From NCBI GenBank assembly GCA_028871455.1, contig JAGWNF010000017.1:1-64000 (forward strand): 64,000 nucleotides of DNA, in the 5' to 3' direction. Made by a program: the position numbers and the translations under genes. Numbering within the stretch: position 1 is the stretch's first letter; the number at the start of each line of letters is the position of its first letter. Below, piece after piece: positions 34,731-43,136 of the stretch. The notes under the pieces are model-generated. The model was given only the letters and a program-made list of their open reading frames with translations, had not been told where the DNA came from and did not search any database. This DNA is from Alphaproteobacteria bacterium (GTDB lineage Bacteria; Pseudomonadota; Alphaproteobacteria; ATCC43930; CGMCC-115725).

Positions 34731-35672
34731 CTAACCGGCGTAGACGAGGGTCGTTACCTCGTCGACCGAAGGCCAAGCGCCGGTCGAGGCCTTTTGGGCT
34801 GCGGCCTCCACCGACGCCCGGGCTTCGGCTTCGACCGCACGCATCTGCTCGTGGGTGCAGGTCCCCTTTTTGACGAGGGTAGCCGCAAACCGACGGATCG
34901 GATCCTTCGTCTTCCAGTCCGAGAGCTCGGATAGCTCCCGGTATTTCGCCGGATCGCCTTCGTAGTGCCCGCGCAGCCGATAGGTCATGCATTCGATGAA
35001 GCTCGGCCCACCGCCGGCACGCGCCCGCGCCGCCGCGTCGGATATGGCCGTGCGAACCGCCAGCACGTCGTTGCCGTCCACGGTTGCGCTCGGAATGCCA
35101 TAGGTCTCGGCATGGCGCGCGAGCTGCGAGATGGGCGTATGCGCCGACAACGGCGTGAACTCGGCATAACCGTTGTTTTCGCAGATGAAAAGCAGCGGCA
35201 GCTTCCACAGCGCGGCGATGTTGAGCGATTCATGAAACGCGCCGCTTTGTCCTGCGCCGTCGCCAAAGAATACCGCCGCGACTTCCTGTTTTTCGCGCTC
35301 CTTGCAGGCAAAAGCGACGCCGAGCGCGAGCGCAACGTTGCCGCCGACGATACCCGTTGCGGTGACGAAACCCGTCGTGGGAGCCGCGAGGTGCATCGAT
35401 CCGCCCTTGCCCCGGCAACACCCGGTTTCCCGCCCCGCGAGTTCGGCGAACAGGCTCGCGATATCCACGCCTTTTGCGATTGCGTGGCCGTGCGGCCGAT
35501 GGCCGCTCACCACGCGATCTGTGGTCCGCAAGGCGGCGCAGGCGCCGGCCGCGACGGCCTCCTGGCCGATCGAAAGATGCAGGAGGCCGTGAACCTCACG
35601 TCTACCGAACAGCTCGGACACCTTTTCTTCGAAGGCGCGGATCGTCCACATCGTCCGCAGCAGACGCAGCAC
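34731..35672 (-). CDS. 2-oxoacid dehydrogenase E1 alpha subunit, first pair (TPP-binding)
   Basis: A 313-residue E1 alpha protein. TPP motif FFGDGAGQSG to CENNGYAE; GHRPHGHAIAKGVD is the His loop. Translation most likely starts at the GTG at 35672, giving VLRLLRTMWTIRAFEEKVSE, the usual beginning of this family. This start lies just after the stop of the hydantoinase-B-type gene (35677), so the two are tightly coupled. Substrate unknown; the ketone-carboxylase-like genes upstream suggest a 2-oxo acid or diketone formed from a ketone. Confidence 0.88.
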   Translation of the reverse strand: MLRLLRTMWTIRAFEEKVSELFGRREVHGLLHLSIGQEAVAAGACAALRTTDRVVSGHRPHGHAIAKGVDIASLFAELAGRETGCCRGKGGSMHLAAPTTGFVTATGIVGGNVALALGVAFACKEREKQEVAAVFFGDGAGQSGAFHESLNIAALWKLPLLFICENNGYAEFTPLSAHTPISQLARHAETYGIPSATVDGNDVLAVRTAISDAAARARAGGGPSFIECMTYRLRGHYEGDPAKYRELSELSDWKTKDPIRRFAATLVKKGTCTHEQMRAVEAEARASVEAAAQKASTGAWPSVDEVTTLVYAG

Positions 35673-35676
35673 GGTC

Positions 35677-37434
35677 CTACCGTTGAACCGTGCTGCGCAG
35701 CCTTCGTGTGGCGGCCTCGTCGAGTTGAAGCGTTGCCGGATCGACCACCACCTTATAGACGTCGCGCGCTGCTTGGATGGAGACGAGTTCGTTTTCCACG
35801 TCTTGGCGCACCATCTCCGGATCGCGCTCGGCCGGATTGCCGACTCCGCCGCCGCCACTCGAATGCTTCTCGATGACGTCGCCGGTCTTGATGTCGACCA
35901 ATCGGTGCGGCTTCAACCTGATCTTTTCGCCGTTGCGAACGATGTAGGTCCTGCACTGGGGCGAAGGCTGTCCGCCGACCGCGCCGAACCCCTGGACTTC
36001 GTCCCCGTCCGAACTTCCGGTCGCAATGCCGCCGTCGCTGCCCTCGTTGCGCGCCGCCCAATAGATTCCCGGCCCGCCGCGCCACCGACCGGCCCCGGTG
36101 AAATCGGGAACCATCTCGTATCGGACCATGCGCCACGGCAGCCGGATTTCCATTTCTTCGACTTCGCCGCGGTTCACCGCACCAAGCGCGGTCAAACAGC
36201 TGACGCCCTGGTAGCCGTCGAAGCCCCACACCGCGCCGCAGCTTCCGTCGTAATCGAACGAAGTGCGGACATACCGCTCCTTGGTGCGTGGATCCGTGCC
36301 GAATACATAATCACCGCGGTGTTTACCCCAGGCAGCGATCGCGCGCTCGGGGCGCGCCTTGGCAAGCGCCTCGAGCACCGCTTCCATGATCTGGATGCCG
36401 ACGTTCACCGGCGAGGCGCCGACCGTGGCCGGATATTGCGCGTTGACGACCGAACCCACGGGCGCGATCACCTCGATCGGACGCAACGTTCCCTCGTTGT
36501 GGTAGTCGGCGAGCGCGGGATCGAGGCACAACAAAATCGCCGCGATCGCGTTGCCGTATGTGGATGCCAAGGTACTGTTGACAAACCCTTTGCGCTGCTT
36601 GTCGCTCCCGGAAAAGTCGAGCGTCATTTTGTCGCCTTTGATCGTGACGACGACCTTCACCCATACCTGCACGTCGAGCTCCGTGCCGTCGTCATCGGTC
36701 GCCGCCGCGCCGTGATAAACGCCATCGGGAATCTTGCGGATCTCTTCTCGCACCGCGTGCTCGGTGCGATTGGTCATCTGTTCCACGCACTGCAGCACCA
36801 CATCCCTGCCGTAGTGCCGAAGCAACGCGCCAATCCTCTGCTCGCATTTCGTGGTCGCGGCGAGCATCGCATAATTATCGATACGCACGCCCCGCGGGAA
36901 TCGCACGTTGTTCCAGATCAGCTCGAACAGATCGCGGCGTTCCTTGCCGGCCTCGATGATCTTGAGCGGCGGTATGCAGATCCCCTCGGCGTGGATATCG
37001 AAGCCGTTGGGGAAGTAACCGCCGGGATACGAGCCGCCGGTATCCTGCTGGTGGGCGCGTGCCATGGTGAAGAACAGCAGCTCACCCTTGTGGAAGATCG
37101 GCCGGAAGAACGCCCAGTCCGGCAGGTGGCAGCAATGTCCGCCGTGGTAGGGGTCATTCGTGATGAACACGTCGCCCGGCGCGATGTTCTTGCCAAATTT
37201 TTCGACCAACGACCTCACGGCAAAGCCGGTGCCGAGAAATTGGACGGGCAAGCCCACGGGCACGGCAACCGTTCCACCACGCGCATCCCAGATCCCGACT
37301 GAAACATCGTGCAACTGGCTGATCAGGAAATTCTGGGCCGTGCGGTCGATGACGTGCCGCATCTCCTTGCAGATGGTCTGCATGGAGTGCCAGACGGTCG
37401 AAACGGTGATCGGATCAACGGCGCGTTTAAGCAT
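35677..37434 (-). CDS. Hydantoinase B/acetone-carboxylase-type beta subunit (HyuB family)
   Basis: A 585-residue HyuB-family protein. The signature FITNDPYHGGHCCHLPDW, the DTGGSYPGGYFPNGFDIHAEG stretch, DFSGSDKQRKGFVNST and the late glycine-rich GTNPAERD-like ending (SSGGGGVGNP) are typical. Members pair with HyuA-type subunits in N-methylhydantoinase, 5-oxoprolinase and ATP-dependent ketone carboxylases. The gene overlaps the HyuA-type gene by eight bases, which supports a stoichiometric complex. Downstream are two TPP E1 pairs. Confidence 0.92.
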   Translation of the reverse strand: MLKRAVDPITVSTVWHSMQTICKEMRHVIDRTAQNFLISQLHDVSVGIWDARGGTVAVPVGLPVQFLGTGFAVRSLVEKFGKNIAPGDVFITNDPYHGGHCCHLPDWAFFRPIFHKGELLFFTMARAHQQDTGGSYPGGYFPNGFDIHAEGICIPPLKIIEAGKERRDLFELIWNNVRFPRGVRIDNYAMLAATTKCEQRIGALLRHYGRDVVLQCVEQMTNRTEHAVREEIRKIPDGVYHGAAATDDDGTELDVQVWVKVVVTIKGDKMTLDFSGSDKQRKGFVNSTLASTYGNAIAAILLCLDPALADYHNEGTLRPIEVIAPVGSVVNAQYPATVGASPVNVGIQIMEAVLEALAKARPERAIAAWGKHRGDYVFGTDPRTKERYVRTSFDYDGSCGAVWGFDGYQGVSCLTALGAVNRGEVEEMEIRLPWRMVRYEMVPDFTGAGRWRGGPGIYWAARNEGSDGGIATGSSDGDEVQGFGAVGGQPSPQCRTYIVRNGEKIRLKPHRLVDIKTGDVIEKHSSGGGGVGNPAERDPEMVRQDVENELVSIQAARDVYKVVVDPATLQLDEAATRRLRSTVQR

Positions 37435-39529
37435 GACGTTTCTCCCGGGAACCCTGTTGCTCGAGCACGTAGTTCCTGTAGCGATCGACTTTGCACACGA
37501 ATGGCTTGGGAACGACCACGGTCATGGTGGTCTCCTCGATGATAGCCGGGCCCCGTATAACATTGCCCGCACGCAGCCGCTCCGCGTCGTAGACCGGCGC
37601 CTCGACCTCGGCTCCGTTGAATCGGCATCGGCGGCGCCGTTTGAGTCCCGCGCTCGCGTCGGCTGTCCCCTTTTTGATCTCGCGCACATGGAAGGGCGCC
37701 TTAGGAGCCGTCGCCTTGACGCGCAGGTTGAGGATCTCGACCCCCATCCAAGGCATCGAGAACGTAAACAGCGCCTCGTGCTTTTTCATGAACGCCTGGA
37801 TCGCTCCGTCGACGTGCTTGCGCGTGAGCGAACCGCCGGCGACCTCGGTTTCCACTTCGTGGAACTGCCCCACATAGCGCATCTCGGCACTGCGTTGCAG
37901 GCGCACCTTATCCGCCGCAATCCCGATCGCCCGGAACGACTCCTTCGCCTGCCGCTCCATCTCGCCGTAGAGGCGGTTCATCGCCTCGAGGTCGGCCTTG
38001 TCGGCGCGCACCACATAGGAGCGCACGTAGTCCTCGCCCAAATCCATCGCGAACATGCCGAAGGCGCTGTAAAGCGCCGCCACCGAAGGGATCAAAACGG
38101 TCGGAATGCCGAGCTGTGCGGCGATGAAACCGCCGTGGGTCGGGCCACCGCCGCCGCCCGCGATCAGGATGGATTCGCGCACGTCGTGGCCGTTCTTGGT
38201 CATGACCTCGGTGATCTTGTCGGCCATGGTCGAGTTGATCGAGCGGAATATGGCTTCTGCCGTCGTTGCCTCGTCCATTCCGAGGGGCTTGCCGACCGCT
38301 CGCATCGCGCGCTTGGCCGCATTTACGTCCAGCTTGATCTCACCGCCGAGAAAATAATCGTGCGGGATGAAGCCGAGCAGGACATCCGCGTCGGTAACCG
38401 TCGCCTGGTCGCCTTTTCCGTAGCACGCCGGCCCGGGATCTGCGCCCGCGCTTTCCGGTCCGACCTTGAGGAGACCAAGGGAATCCATCCGTGCGAGGCT
38501 GCCGCCGCCGGCGCCCACGGTCTGAATATCCACCATCTTGATGGCGATGCGTTGATCGGCCTCCCAGCTCTCGGTCGTCGTCGGAATTTCTCCGTCGCGG
38601 ATCATGGCGACGTCGAAGCTCGTTCCGCCCATGTCGACGGAAATGAGATCGTGCTTCTTCAAGAGGTCGCCAAAATAAACGGCGGCCGACGGTGCTGCAG
38701 CCGGACCCGAGTGCAGCAAGTACACCGCTTTTCCGATGCACTGCTCGACGCTCTGCACCAAGCCGTTTGCCATCATGATGAGCAGCGACCCCTTGAAGCC
38801 GGAGGCCTTCAGGCGCCCTTGGAGTCCTGTCAGGTAGTTCGTCACGACCGGGCCGACATAGGCGCCGACCACCGTGGTGTTGAATCGATCGAACTCGCGC
38901 CACGCCGGCAATGTTTCATGCGAAGTGGTCACGTAGATTTCGGGCGCAATTTTGCGGACGATCTGTGCGGCCTTTAGTTCGTGCTTCGGATTTGCGTAGG
39001 AGTGCAGGAAGCACACGGCGATGGCGTTGACTCCGTCGGCTTTGAGGTTGCTCACCGCCTCAGCGACCTCGGTTTCATTCAACGGCACGGCAATTTCGCC
39101 GGTGTAGAGCGTGCGCTCGTCGATCCCGATCCGGCGCGAGCGTGGAACCAGCGGGCGATTGGGCGGAATGAAAATATTGTAGAGCGACACGTCGAGCGGC
39201 TTGATCCCGCGTCTGATCTCAAGGATGTCGCGGAAGTTCTTGGTGGTGAGCATCGCGGTTTTCGCCGCGCCGCGGCCCGTGATGAGGGTATTCGTCGCGA
39301 GCGTCGTCCCATGGATCAGCACCTCCACGGTCCCGAGGAATTCAGCAAGCGTCGCCTCGTAATGCGTCGCCGCCTTTTCGAGCGAATTCATGAAGCCATT
39401 GGATGGGTCCTTCGGCGTGGTTGGCGCTTTGAACTTCTTCAACTCGCCCGTCTCGTCGAGGACCAGGCAGTCGGTGAATGTTCCGCCGACGTCGATCGTC
39501 ACCCGCTTCTTCGCTTGCTTGCGTGCCAT
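37427..39529 (-). CDS. Hydantoinase A/acetone-carboxylase-type ATPase subunit (HyuA family)
   Basis: A 700-residue HyuA protein with an ASKHA-type ATPase core. TIDVGGTFTDCLVLDETG binds phosphate; VEVLIHGTTLATNTLI and LISVDMGGTSFDVAMI are family motifs. GAGGGSLARMDSLGLLKVGPESAGADPGPACYG is present in parts. Relatives use ATP to activate a carbonyl or amide: ketone carboxylation (acetone, acetophenone) or ring opening of hydantoins. Start is the ATG at 39529 with GGAG upstream. First gene of a six-gene operon, divergent from LysR. Confidence 0.93.
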   Translation of the reverse strand: MARKQAKKRVTIDVGGTFTDCLVLDETGELKKFKAPTTPKDPSNGFMNSLEKAATHYEATLAEFLGTVEVLIHGTTLATNTLITGRGAAKTAMLTTKNFRDILEIRRGIKPLDVSLYNIFIPPNRPLVPRSRRIGIDERTLYTGEIAVPLNETEVAEAVSNLKADGVNAIAVCFLHSYANPKHELKAAQIVRKIAPEIYVTTSHETLPAWREFDRFNTTVVGAYVGPVVTNYLTGLQGRLKASGFKGSLLIMMANGLVQSVEQCIGKAVYLLHSGPAAAPSAAVYFGDLLKKHDLISVDMGGTSFDVAMIRDGEIPTTTESWEADQRIAIKMVDIQTVGAGGGSLARMDSLGLLKVGPESAGADPGPACYGKGDQATVTDADVLLGFIPHDYFLGGEIKLDVNAAKRAMRAVGKPLGMDEATTAEAIFRSINSTMADKITEVMTKNGHDVRESILIAGGGGGPTHGGFIAAQLGIPTVLIPSVAALYSAFGMFAMDLGEDYVRSYVVRADKADLEAMNRLYGEMERQAKESFRAIGIAADKVRLQRSAEMRYVGQFHEVETEVAGGSLTRKHVDGAIQAFMKKHEALFTFSMPWMGVEILNLRVKATAPKAPFHVREIKKGTADASAGLKRRRRCRFNGAEVEAPVYDAERLRAGNVIRGPAIIEETTMTVVVPKPFVCKVDRYRNYVLEQQGSREKRHA

Positions 39530-39832
39530 TCGCTCGCTCCTGGTTGGCGTCAAACGATTCACGATCGCCGCTGGCCTGAAAGACGGGGCGCGCACTGCAC
39601 ACAGGGCCCGCGCGCACGACAGCGACCGTCGCGAACACGGATTCCAGCTTGCTCTCCTGCTATTCCAAGCGCCCGCCAGCGGCCTCCCAACCGACGGCAG
39701 ATATTCCGCGGTGGCTTTTCTTTTTTTTCCACCCGCGGCAACGGCGATCGGCATCATGGCGCGAAGTGCATCGCAAAAAAATAGAAAATACCTTATATTC
39801 ACTATTACGTTGGTGAATAATAGAGGATCGCG
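39530..39832. promoter_or_regulatory. Divergent promoter region of the hyuA operon and the LysR gene
   Basis: The 303-base region is non-coding. Close to the LysR start it holds an inverted repeat TATTCAC (39796-39802) and GTGAATA (39813-39819) with a ten-base spacer, inside an AT-rich stretch. This is a fitting LysR-type operator (T-N11-A within it). It would autoregulate the LysR gene and could control the operon on the other strand. Confidence 0.6.
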
Positions 39833-40732
39833 ATGCGACTCAAGAACATCGATCTGAACCTGCTCGTGGTGTTCGAGCAGTTATTCAAGGATCGGCGCGT
39901 TTCGGCGGCCGCGGTCTCGCTGGATCTGTCGCAACCGGCGGTGAGCAGCGCCTTGAATCGCCTGCGCCGGATCCTGGGCGACGAGCTTTTCGTCCGCACG
40001 GCGCGCGGTATGCTTCCGACTCCGTTTGCTGAGGAGCTGGAAAACAAGATTGTCGACGCGCTCCACACGATCAACGGCGCGTTGAACCACGAGGGAGGGT
40101 TCGATCCGGCCACCAGCACACACAATTTCACGATTTCGATGGCGGATGTCGGCGAGGTCGCTTTCCTGCCGCGGTTCATGGCGGCGCTGGCGCGTGTGGC
40201 GCCGCACGTGACGATTACCTCGGTACGCCATGCGAACAACCTAGTCGAGGATATGGCCACCGGCAGGATACAACTCGCGGTCGGTGCACTGCCGAGCCTG
40301 AAAACCAATTTCTTTCGGCGCCGACTGTTCCCGCAGCGCTATGTCTGCCTGTTTCGCCAGGGCCATCCCCTGGACCAGGGCAAAATCACCGCCGCGGAGT
40401 TTGCGAGCGCCCGACACGTCGTCGTCATTGCGCCCGGAACCGGTCACGCGCGGATGAACCGGATCCTGGGGCGTGCGGGTGTGCACCGCATCGTTCCCTT
40501 GCAGGTGCCGCACTGGGTCTCGGTCGCTGACATCCTGCACGCCACGGATCTCGTTGCCACGGTGCCGGAGATGTTCGCGGCGCGCGGCGCCGCTTTCTTC
40601 GGGCTCAAGTATGTATTTCATCCGATCAAGCTGCCGCAGATCGATATCAATCTCTATTGGCACGCCCGGTTCCACAAAGAGCCCGCCAACCGGTGGCTAC
40701 GCCATTTCTTGTTCCAAACGATCGCCGAATAG
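39833..40732 (+). CDS. LysR-family transcriptional regulator
   Basis: A 299-residue LysR protein. The winged helix-turn-helix (residues 1-65) has DLNLLVVFEQLFKDRRVSAA and LDLSQPAVSSALNRLRRILG. The rest is the periplasmic-binding-like effector domain. It is most like the NodD/NahR-type subgroup. It is transcribed away from the hyuA operon, so it probably senses the operon's substrate. Ends convergent to the thioesterase gene. Confidence 0.93.
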   Translation: MRLKNIDLNLLVVFEQLFKDRRVSAAAVSLDLSQPAVSSALNRLRRILGDELFVRTARGMLPTPFAEELENKIVDALHTINGALNHEGGFDPATSTHNFTISMADVGEVAFLPRFMAALARVAPHVTITSVRHANNLVEDMATGRIQLAVGALPSLKTNFFRRRLFPQRYVCLFRQGHPLDQGKITAAEFASARHVVVIAPGTGHARMNRILGRAGVHRIVPLQVPHWVSVADILHATDLVATVPEMFAARGAAFFGLKYVFHPIKLPQIDINLYWHARFHKEPANRWLRHFLFQTIAE

Positions 40733-40847
40733 CGAAACGCGCAATTGCCGCCCTCGATCTGTCGAAAGGACTGCCGCCGAAAGCGGCGGCGCGCTATCTT
40801 CGATCGGAGAATGGGCGATCTCGACGCATGGCGCTCCGCGGATCGCA

Positions 40848-41276
40848 TCACGACGGCGGTTCCGCGGCGGAAAATCGGGCGATGACCGCAGCGGGCAGTG
40901 GCCGCGCCCGGATTCGGCCCTCTTGCGGGTCGATCACGGTCCACACCCGGGTCTCGAACGCTTCGACTGCGAGGGTGTCGGCATTGAACAGGCGGTGATG
41001 CAGATCGAAGGCGCAGCGGTGCAGCTTCGCCACCGAGGTCTCGATCACGATTTCGTCCCCGTAGCGCGAAGGCGCGAGGAACTTCGCGCGGCTTTCGACC
41101 ATCGGAATTCCGTCGATCCCGAACTCTTCGATCATCTGCCGCAGACGCAGGTCGCCCCTGGCAAGTAGGGCGTGGAGGGAGATGTCGAACCATTCGAAAT
41201 AGCGCGGGTTGTAGACGATCCCCGAGGGGTCGCAGTCGCCGAATTGGATCATGAAGCTGCGGCGGTTGATCAGCAT
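40848..41276 (-). CDS. Hot-dog acyl-CoA thioesterase (4-hydroxybenzoyl-CoA thioesterase type)
   Basis: A 142-residue hot-dog-fold protein. The active-site Asp region is FGDCDPSGIVYNPRYFEWFD, the classic signature of 4-hydroxybenzoyl-CoA thioesterase and YbgC. Start is the ATG at 41276 with GGAGAG upstream. Last gene of the ten-gene operon running from 50435. It probably releases CoA from blocked or surplus aromatic acyl-CoA, or hydrolyses the final thioester. Confidence 0.9.
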   Translation of the reverse strand: MLINRRSFMIQFGDCDPSGIVYNPRYFEWFDISLHALLARGDLRLRQMIEEFGIDGIPMVESRAKFLAPSRYGDEIVIETSVAKLHRCAFDLHHRLFNADTLAVEAFETRVWTVIDPQEGRIRARPLPAAVIARFSAAEPPS

Positions 41277-41317
41277 GAGAACTCTCCATGTCCGGGATCG
41301 GAGCGCGCCTCGCAGGC

Positions 41318-42121
41318 TCAGCGCATCACTTCGCCGCCCGCAAGCACGATACTTTGTCCGGTAACGGAAGCGGCGCCGTCGCCGCACAGCCAGACCACCG
41401 TATCCGCCACTTCCTCGGGCTTGACCAGGCGGCCTTGCGGGTTGTGTGCAACCAGGCTGGCCAAGGCTTCCTCGCGGCTGCGACCGGTCTTGTTGACGAT
41501 GTTGGCGATGCTGTTCGCGACGATGTCGGTGTCGGTATAGCCGGGGCAGACTGCATTGACCGTGATTCCTTTGCGCACGATCTCGATCGCCAAGGCGCGC
41601 GTCAGTCCGATCATCGCGTGTTTGGCCGCGCAATAGGCGGTAATGTAGGCTTGGCCGGTTACGCCGGCGGTGGAGACGATGTTGACGATCCGGCCCCAGC
41701 CGGCTTCCAGCATGGGCGGTAGTACGGCTTGGGTGCAGAAGACCGCGCCCATGAGATCAACGTCGAGAAGCTTTCGCCAGAACGCCGCATCCGATTTGAG
41801 GAACGGCGCCGAAACCGCGATGCCGGCATTGTTGACGAGGATCGTCGGCGCGCCGAGCTGGCCTCTGAGCGCGGCCATGGCCTCGTGCACGGCTGCCTCG
41901 TCGCCGACATCGGCCGCGGCAATCGCGACCTTGGCGCCGTGGACCTTGGCCAGGCGGGAGGCGGTGGCTCCGAGTACGTCGGCCTTGCGTCCGATCAGCG
42001 AAATTGAGGCGCCCCGGCGCGCGAGCGCCTCGGCGATCGCGGCGCCGATGCCGCGTCCGCCGCCAGTGACGACGGCATGATGACCGGCAAAAGGCGCGGT
42101 TGTTGTCAGGTCCGTGGGCAT
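41318..42121 (-). CDS. Short-chain dehydrogenase/reductase
   Basis: A 267-residue classical SDR. VVTGGGRGIGAAIAEAL binds the nucleotide, LVNNAGIAVSA follows, and the catalytic Tyr-Lys is in YCAAKHAM. NPQGRLVKPEEVADTVVWLC is the usual end. It is one of two adjacent SDR genes, 31 bases apart, in an operon with a benzoate-type CoA ligase. A hydroxyacyl-CoA or cyclic alcohol substrate is likely. Confidence 0.9.
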   Translation of the reverse strand: MPTDLTTTAPFAGHHAVVTGGGRGIGAAIAEALARRGASISLIGRKADVLGATASRLAKVHGAKVAIAAADVGDEAAVHEAMAALRGQLGAPTILVNNAGIAVSAPFLKSDAAFWRKLLDVDLMGAVFCTQAVLPPMLEAGWGRIVNIVSTAGVTGQAYITAYCAAKHAMIGLTRALAIEIVRKGITVNAVCPGYTDTDIVANSIANIVNKTGRSREEALASLVAHNPQGRLVKPEEVADTVVWLCGDGAASVTGQSIVLAGGEVMR

Positions 42122-42152
42122 GGGTTCTTGGTCCGGTGGGGTGGGGGAGCGA

Positions 42153-42899
42153 TCAGCCGGCCATGGTGAGCCCGCCGCTCACGCTCAGGACCTGGCCGGT
42201 CACGTAGTCGGCGTTGGGGCTGGCAAAGAATGTGATCGCGGCGGCCACCTCGGACGGCTTGCCGAACCGTCGCAGGGGTATGGCCTTCACGAAGGCGTCG
42301 AGATACTTGGCATCGACCTCGGCGAGGAGCGGCGTGTCGGTCGGACCCGGGCACACACAGTTGGCTGTGACATTGTGGCGCGCGCCTTCGCGGGCGAGGC
42401 TCTTGGTGAAACCGATGAGGCCCGCCTTGGCGGCGGAATAGACGGTTTCGCCCAGGCTGCCGACCCGGCCGGCGTCGCTCGAGACGTTGACGATCTTGCC
42501 GTATCTCCGCTCGATCATCTTCGGCAGGAGGAGCTTGGTCAGACGCATCGGCCCGATCAAATTCAGATTGAGCACCTTGTCCCAGAAGGCATCATCGGTC
42601 TGGACAAAGGGTGTGTTCTTGCTCCAGCCCGCGCCATTGACCAGGACGTCGACATGGTCGAAGCGTCCGAGCACGGCTGCAGCGAACTGCTTGATCGAGG
42701 CGTAATCGGTGAGGTCGAGCGGGAGGAACTCTGCCTTCTCGCCCTTGGCGCGGATGCCCGCAGCGACCGCCTCGCCCTTTTCGCGCTGGACATCGCCGAT
42801 GCATACGCTTGCACCGCCCGCCGCCAGCAGCTGGGCGGTCACGAGATTGATGCCCGAGGCGCCGCCGGTGACCACGGCAATTTTGTCTTTGAATTGCAT
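42153..42899 (-). CDS. Short-chain dehydrogenase, BadH-like (2-hydroxycyclohexanecarboxyl-CoA dehydrogenase type)
   Basis: A 248-residue classical SDR starting MQFKDKIAVVTGGASGIN, with VDVLVNGAGWSKNTPF, the catalytic Tyr-Lys in YSAAKAGLIGFTKSLARE, and NVTANCVCPGPTDTPLL. These segments recall BadH, which oxidises the hydroxyl formed by hydration of cyclohex-1-ene-carboxyl-CoA. The combination with a hydratase and an acyl-CoA dehydrogenase in one operon fits such an alicyclic beta-oxidation, but the exact substrate is inferred. Confidence 0.85.
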   Translation of the reverse strand: MQFKDKIAVVTGGASGINLVTAQLLAAGGASVCIGDVQREKGEAVAAGIRAKGEKAEFLPLDLTDYASIKQFAAAVLGRFDHVDVLVNGAGWSKNTPFVQTDDAFWDKVLNLNLIGPMRLTKLLLPKMIERRYGKIVNVSSDAGRVGSLGETVYSAAKAGLIGFTKSLAREGARHNVTANCVCPGPTDTPLLAEVDAKYLDAFVKAIPLRRFGKPSEVAAAITFFASPNADYVTGQVLSVSGGLTMAG

Positions 42900-42917
42900 G
42901 GATTGTCCCTTGGTTGA

Positions 42918-43127
42918 TTAGGAGGCCGAGCCGTTGTCGAAAAATTCCGATAGGCGACGGCGGGTCCCGGATTGGCCGTAAAGGTATCGGGCGCGGAACA
43001 GCTCCGCGCCGAGGCTTTCATTGTCGGAGTTCAAAGCCAGCCCGGTGCTGCGCTGGTTGGCCGGCGGTCGCGACTGCGTGGCTGCGCCAATGCCGGCCGT
43101 CTGGATTCCTGAAAGCATTTTCTCCAT
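42918..43127 (-). CDS. Small hypothetical protein inside the operon
   Basis: A 69-residue frame starting MEKMLSGIQTAGIGAATQS, hydrophilic, with no recognised domain and no signal peptide. It fits between the ligase stop (43137) and the SDR start (42899) with gaps of 9 and 18 bases. A GAGG sequence lies upstream of the ATG. The tight packing suggests a real gene, but the sequence alone does not show it. Confidence 0.4.
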   Translation of the reverse strand: MEKMLSGIQTAGIGAATQSRPPANQRSTGLALNSDNESLGAELFRARYLYGQSGTRRRLSEFFDNGSAS

Positions 43128-43136
43128 TCTGCCGCC

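Noticed and set aside
35683-37302. 539-codon plus-strand frame
   Set aside because: Antisense to the HyuB-type gene; no recognisable domain.
37160-38977. 605-codon plus-strand frame
   Set aside because: Antisense to the HyuA/HyuB-type genes; no domain.
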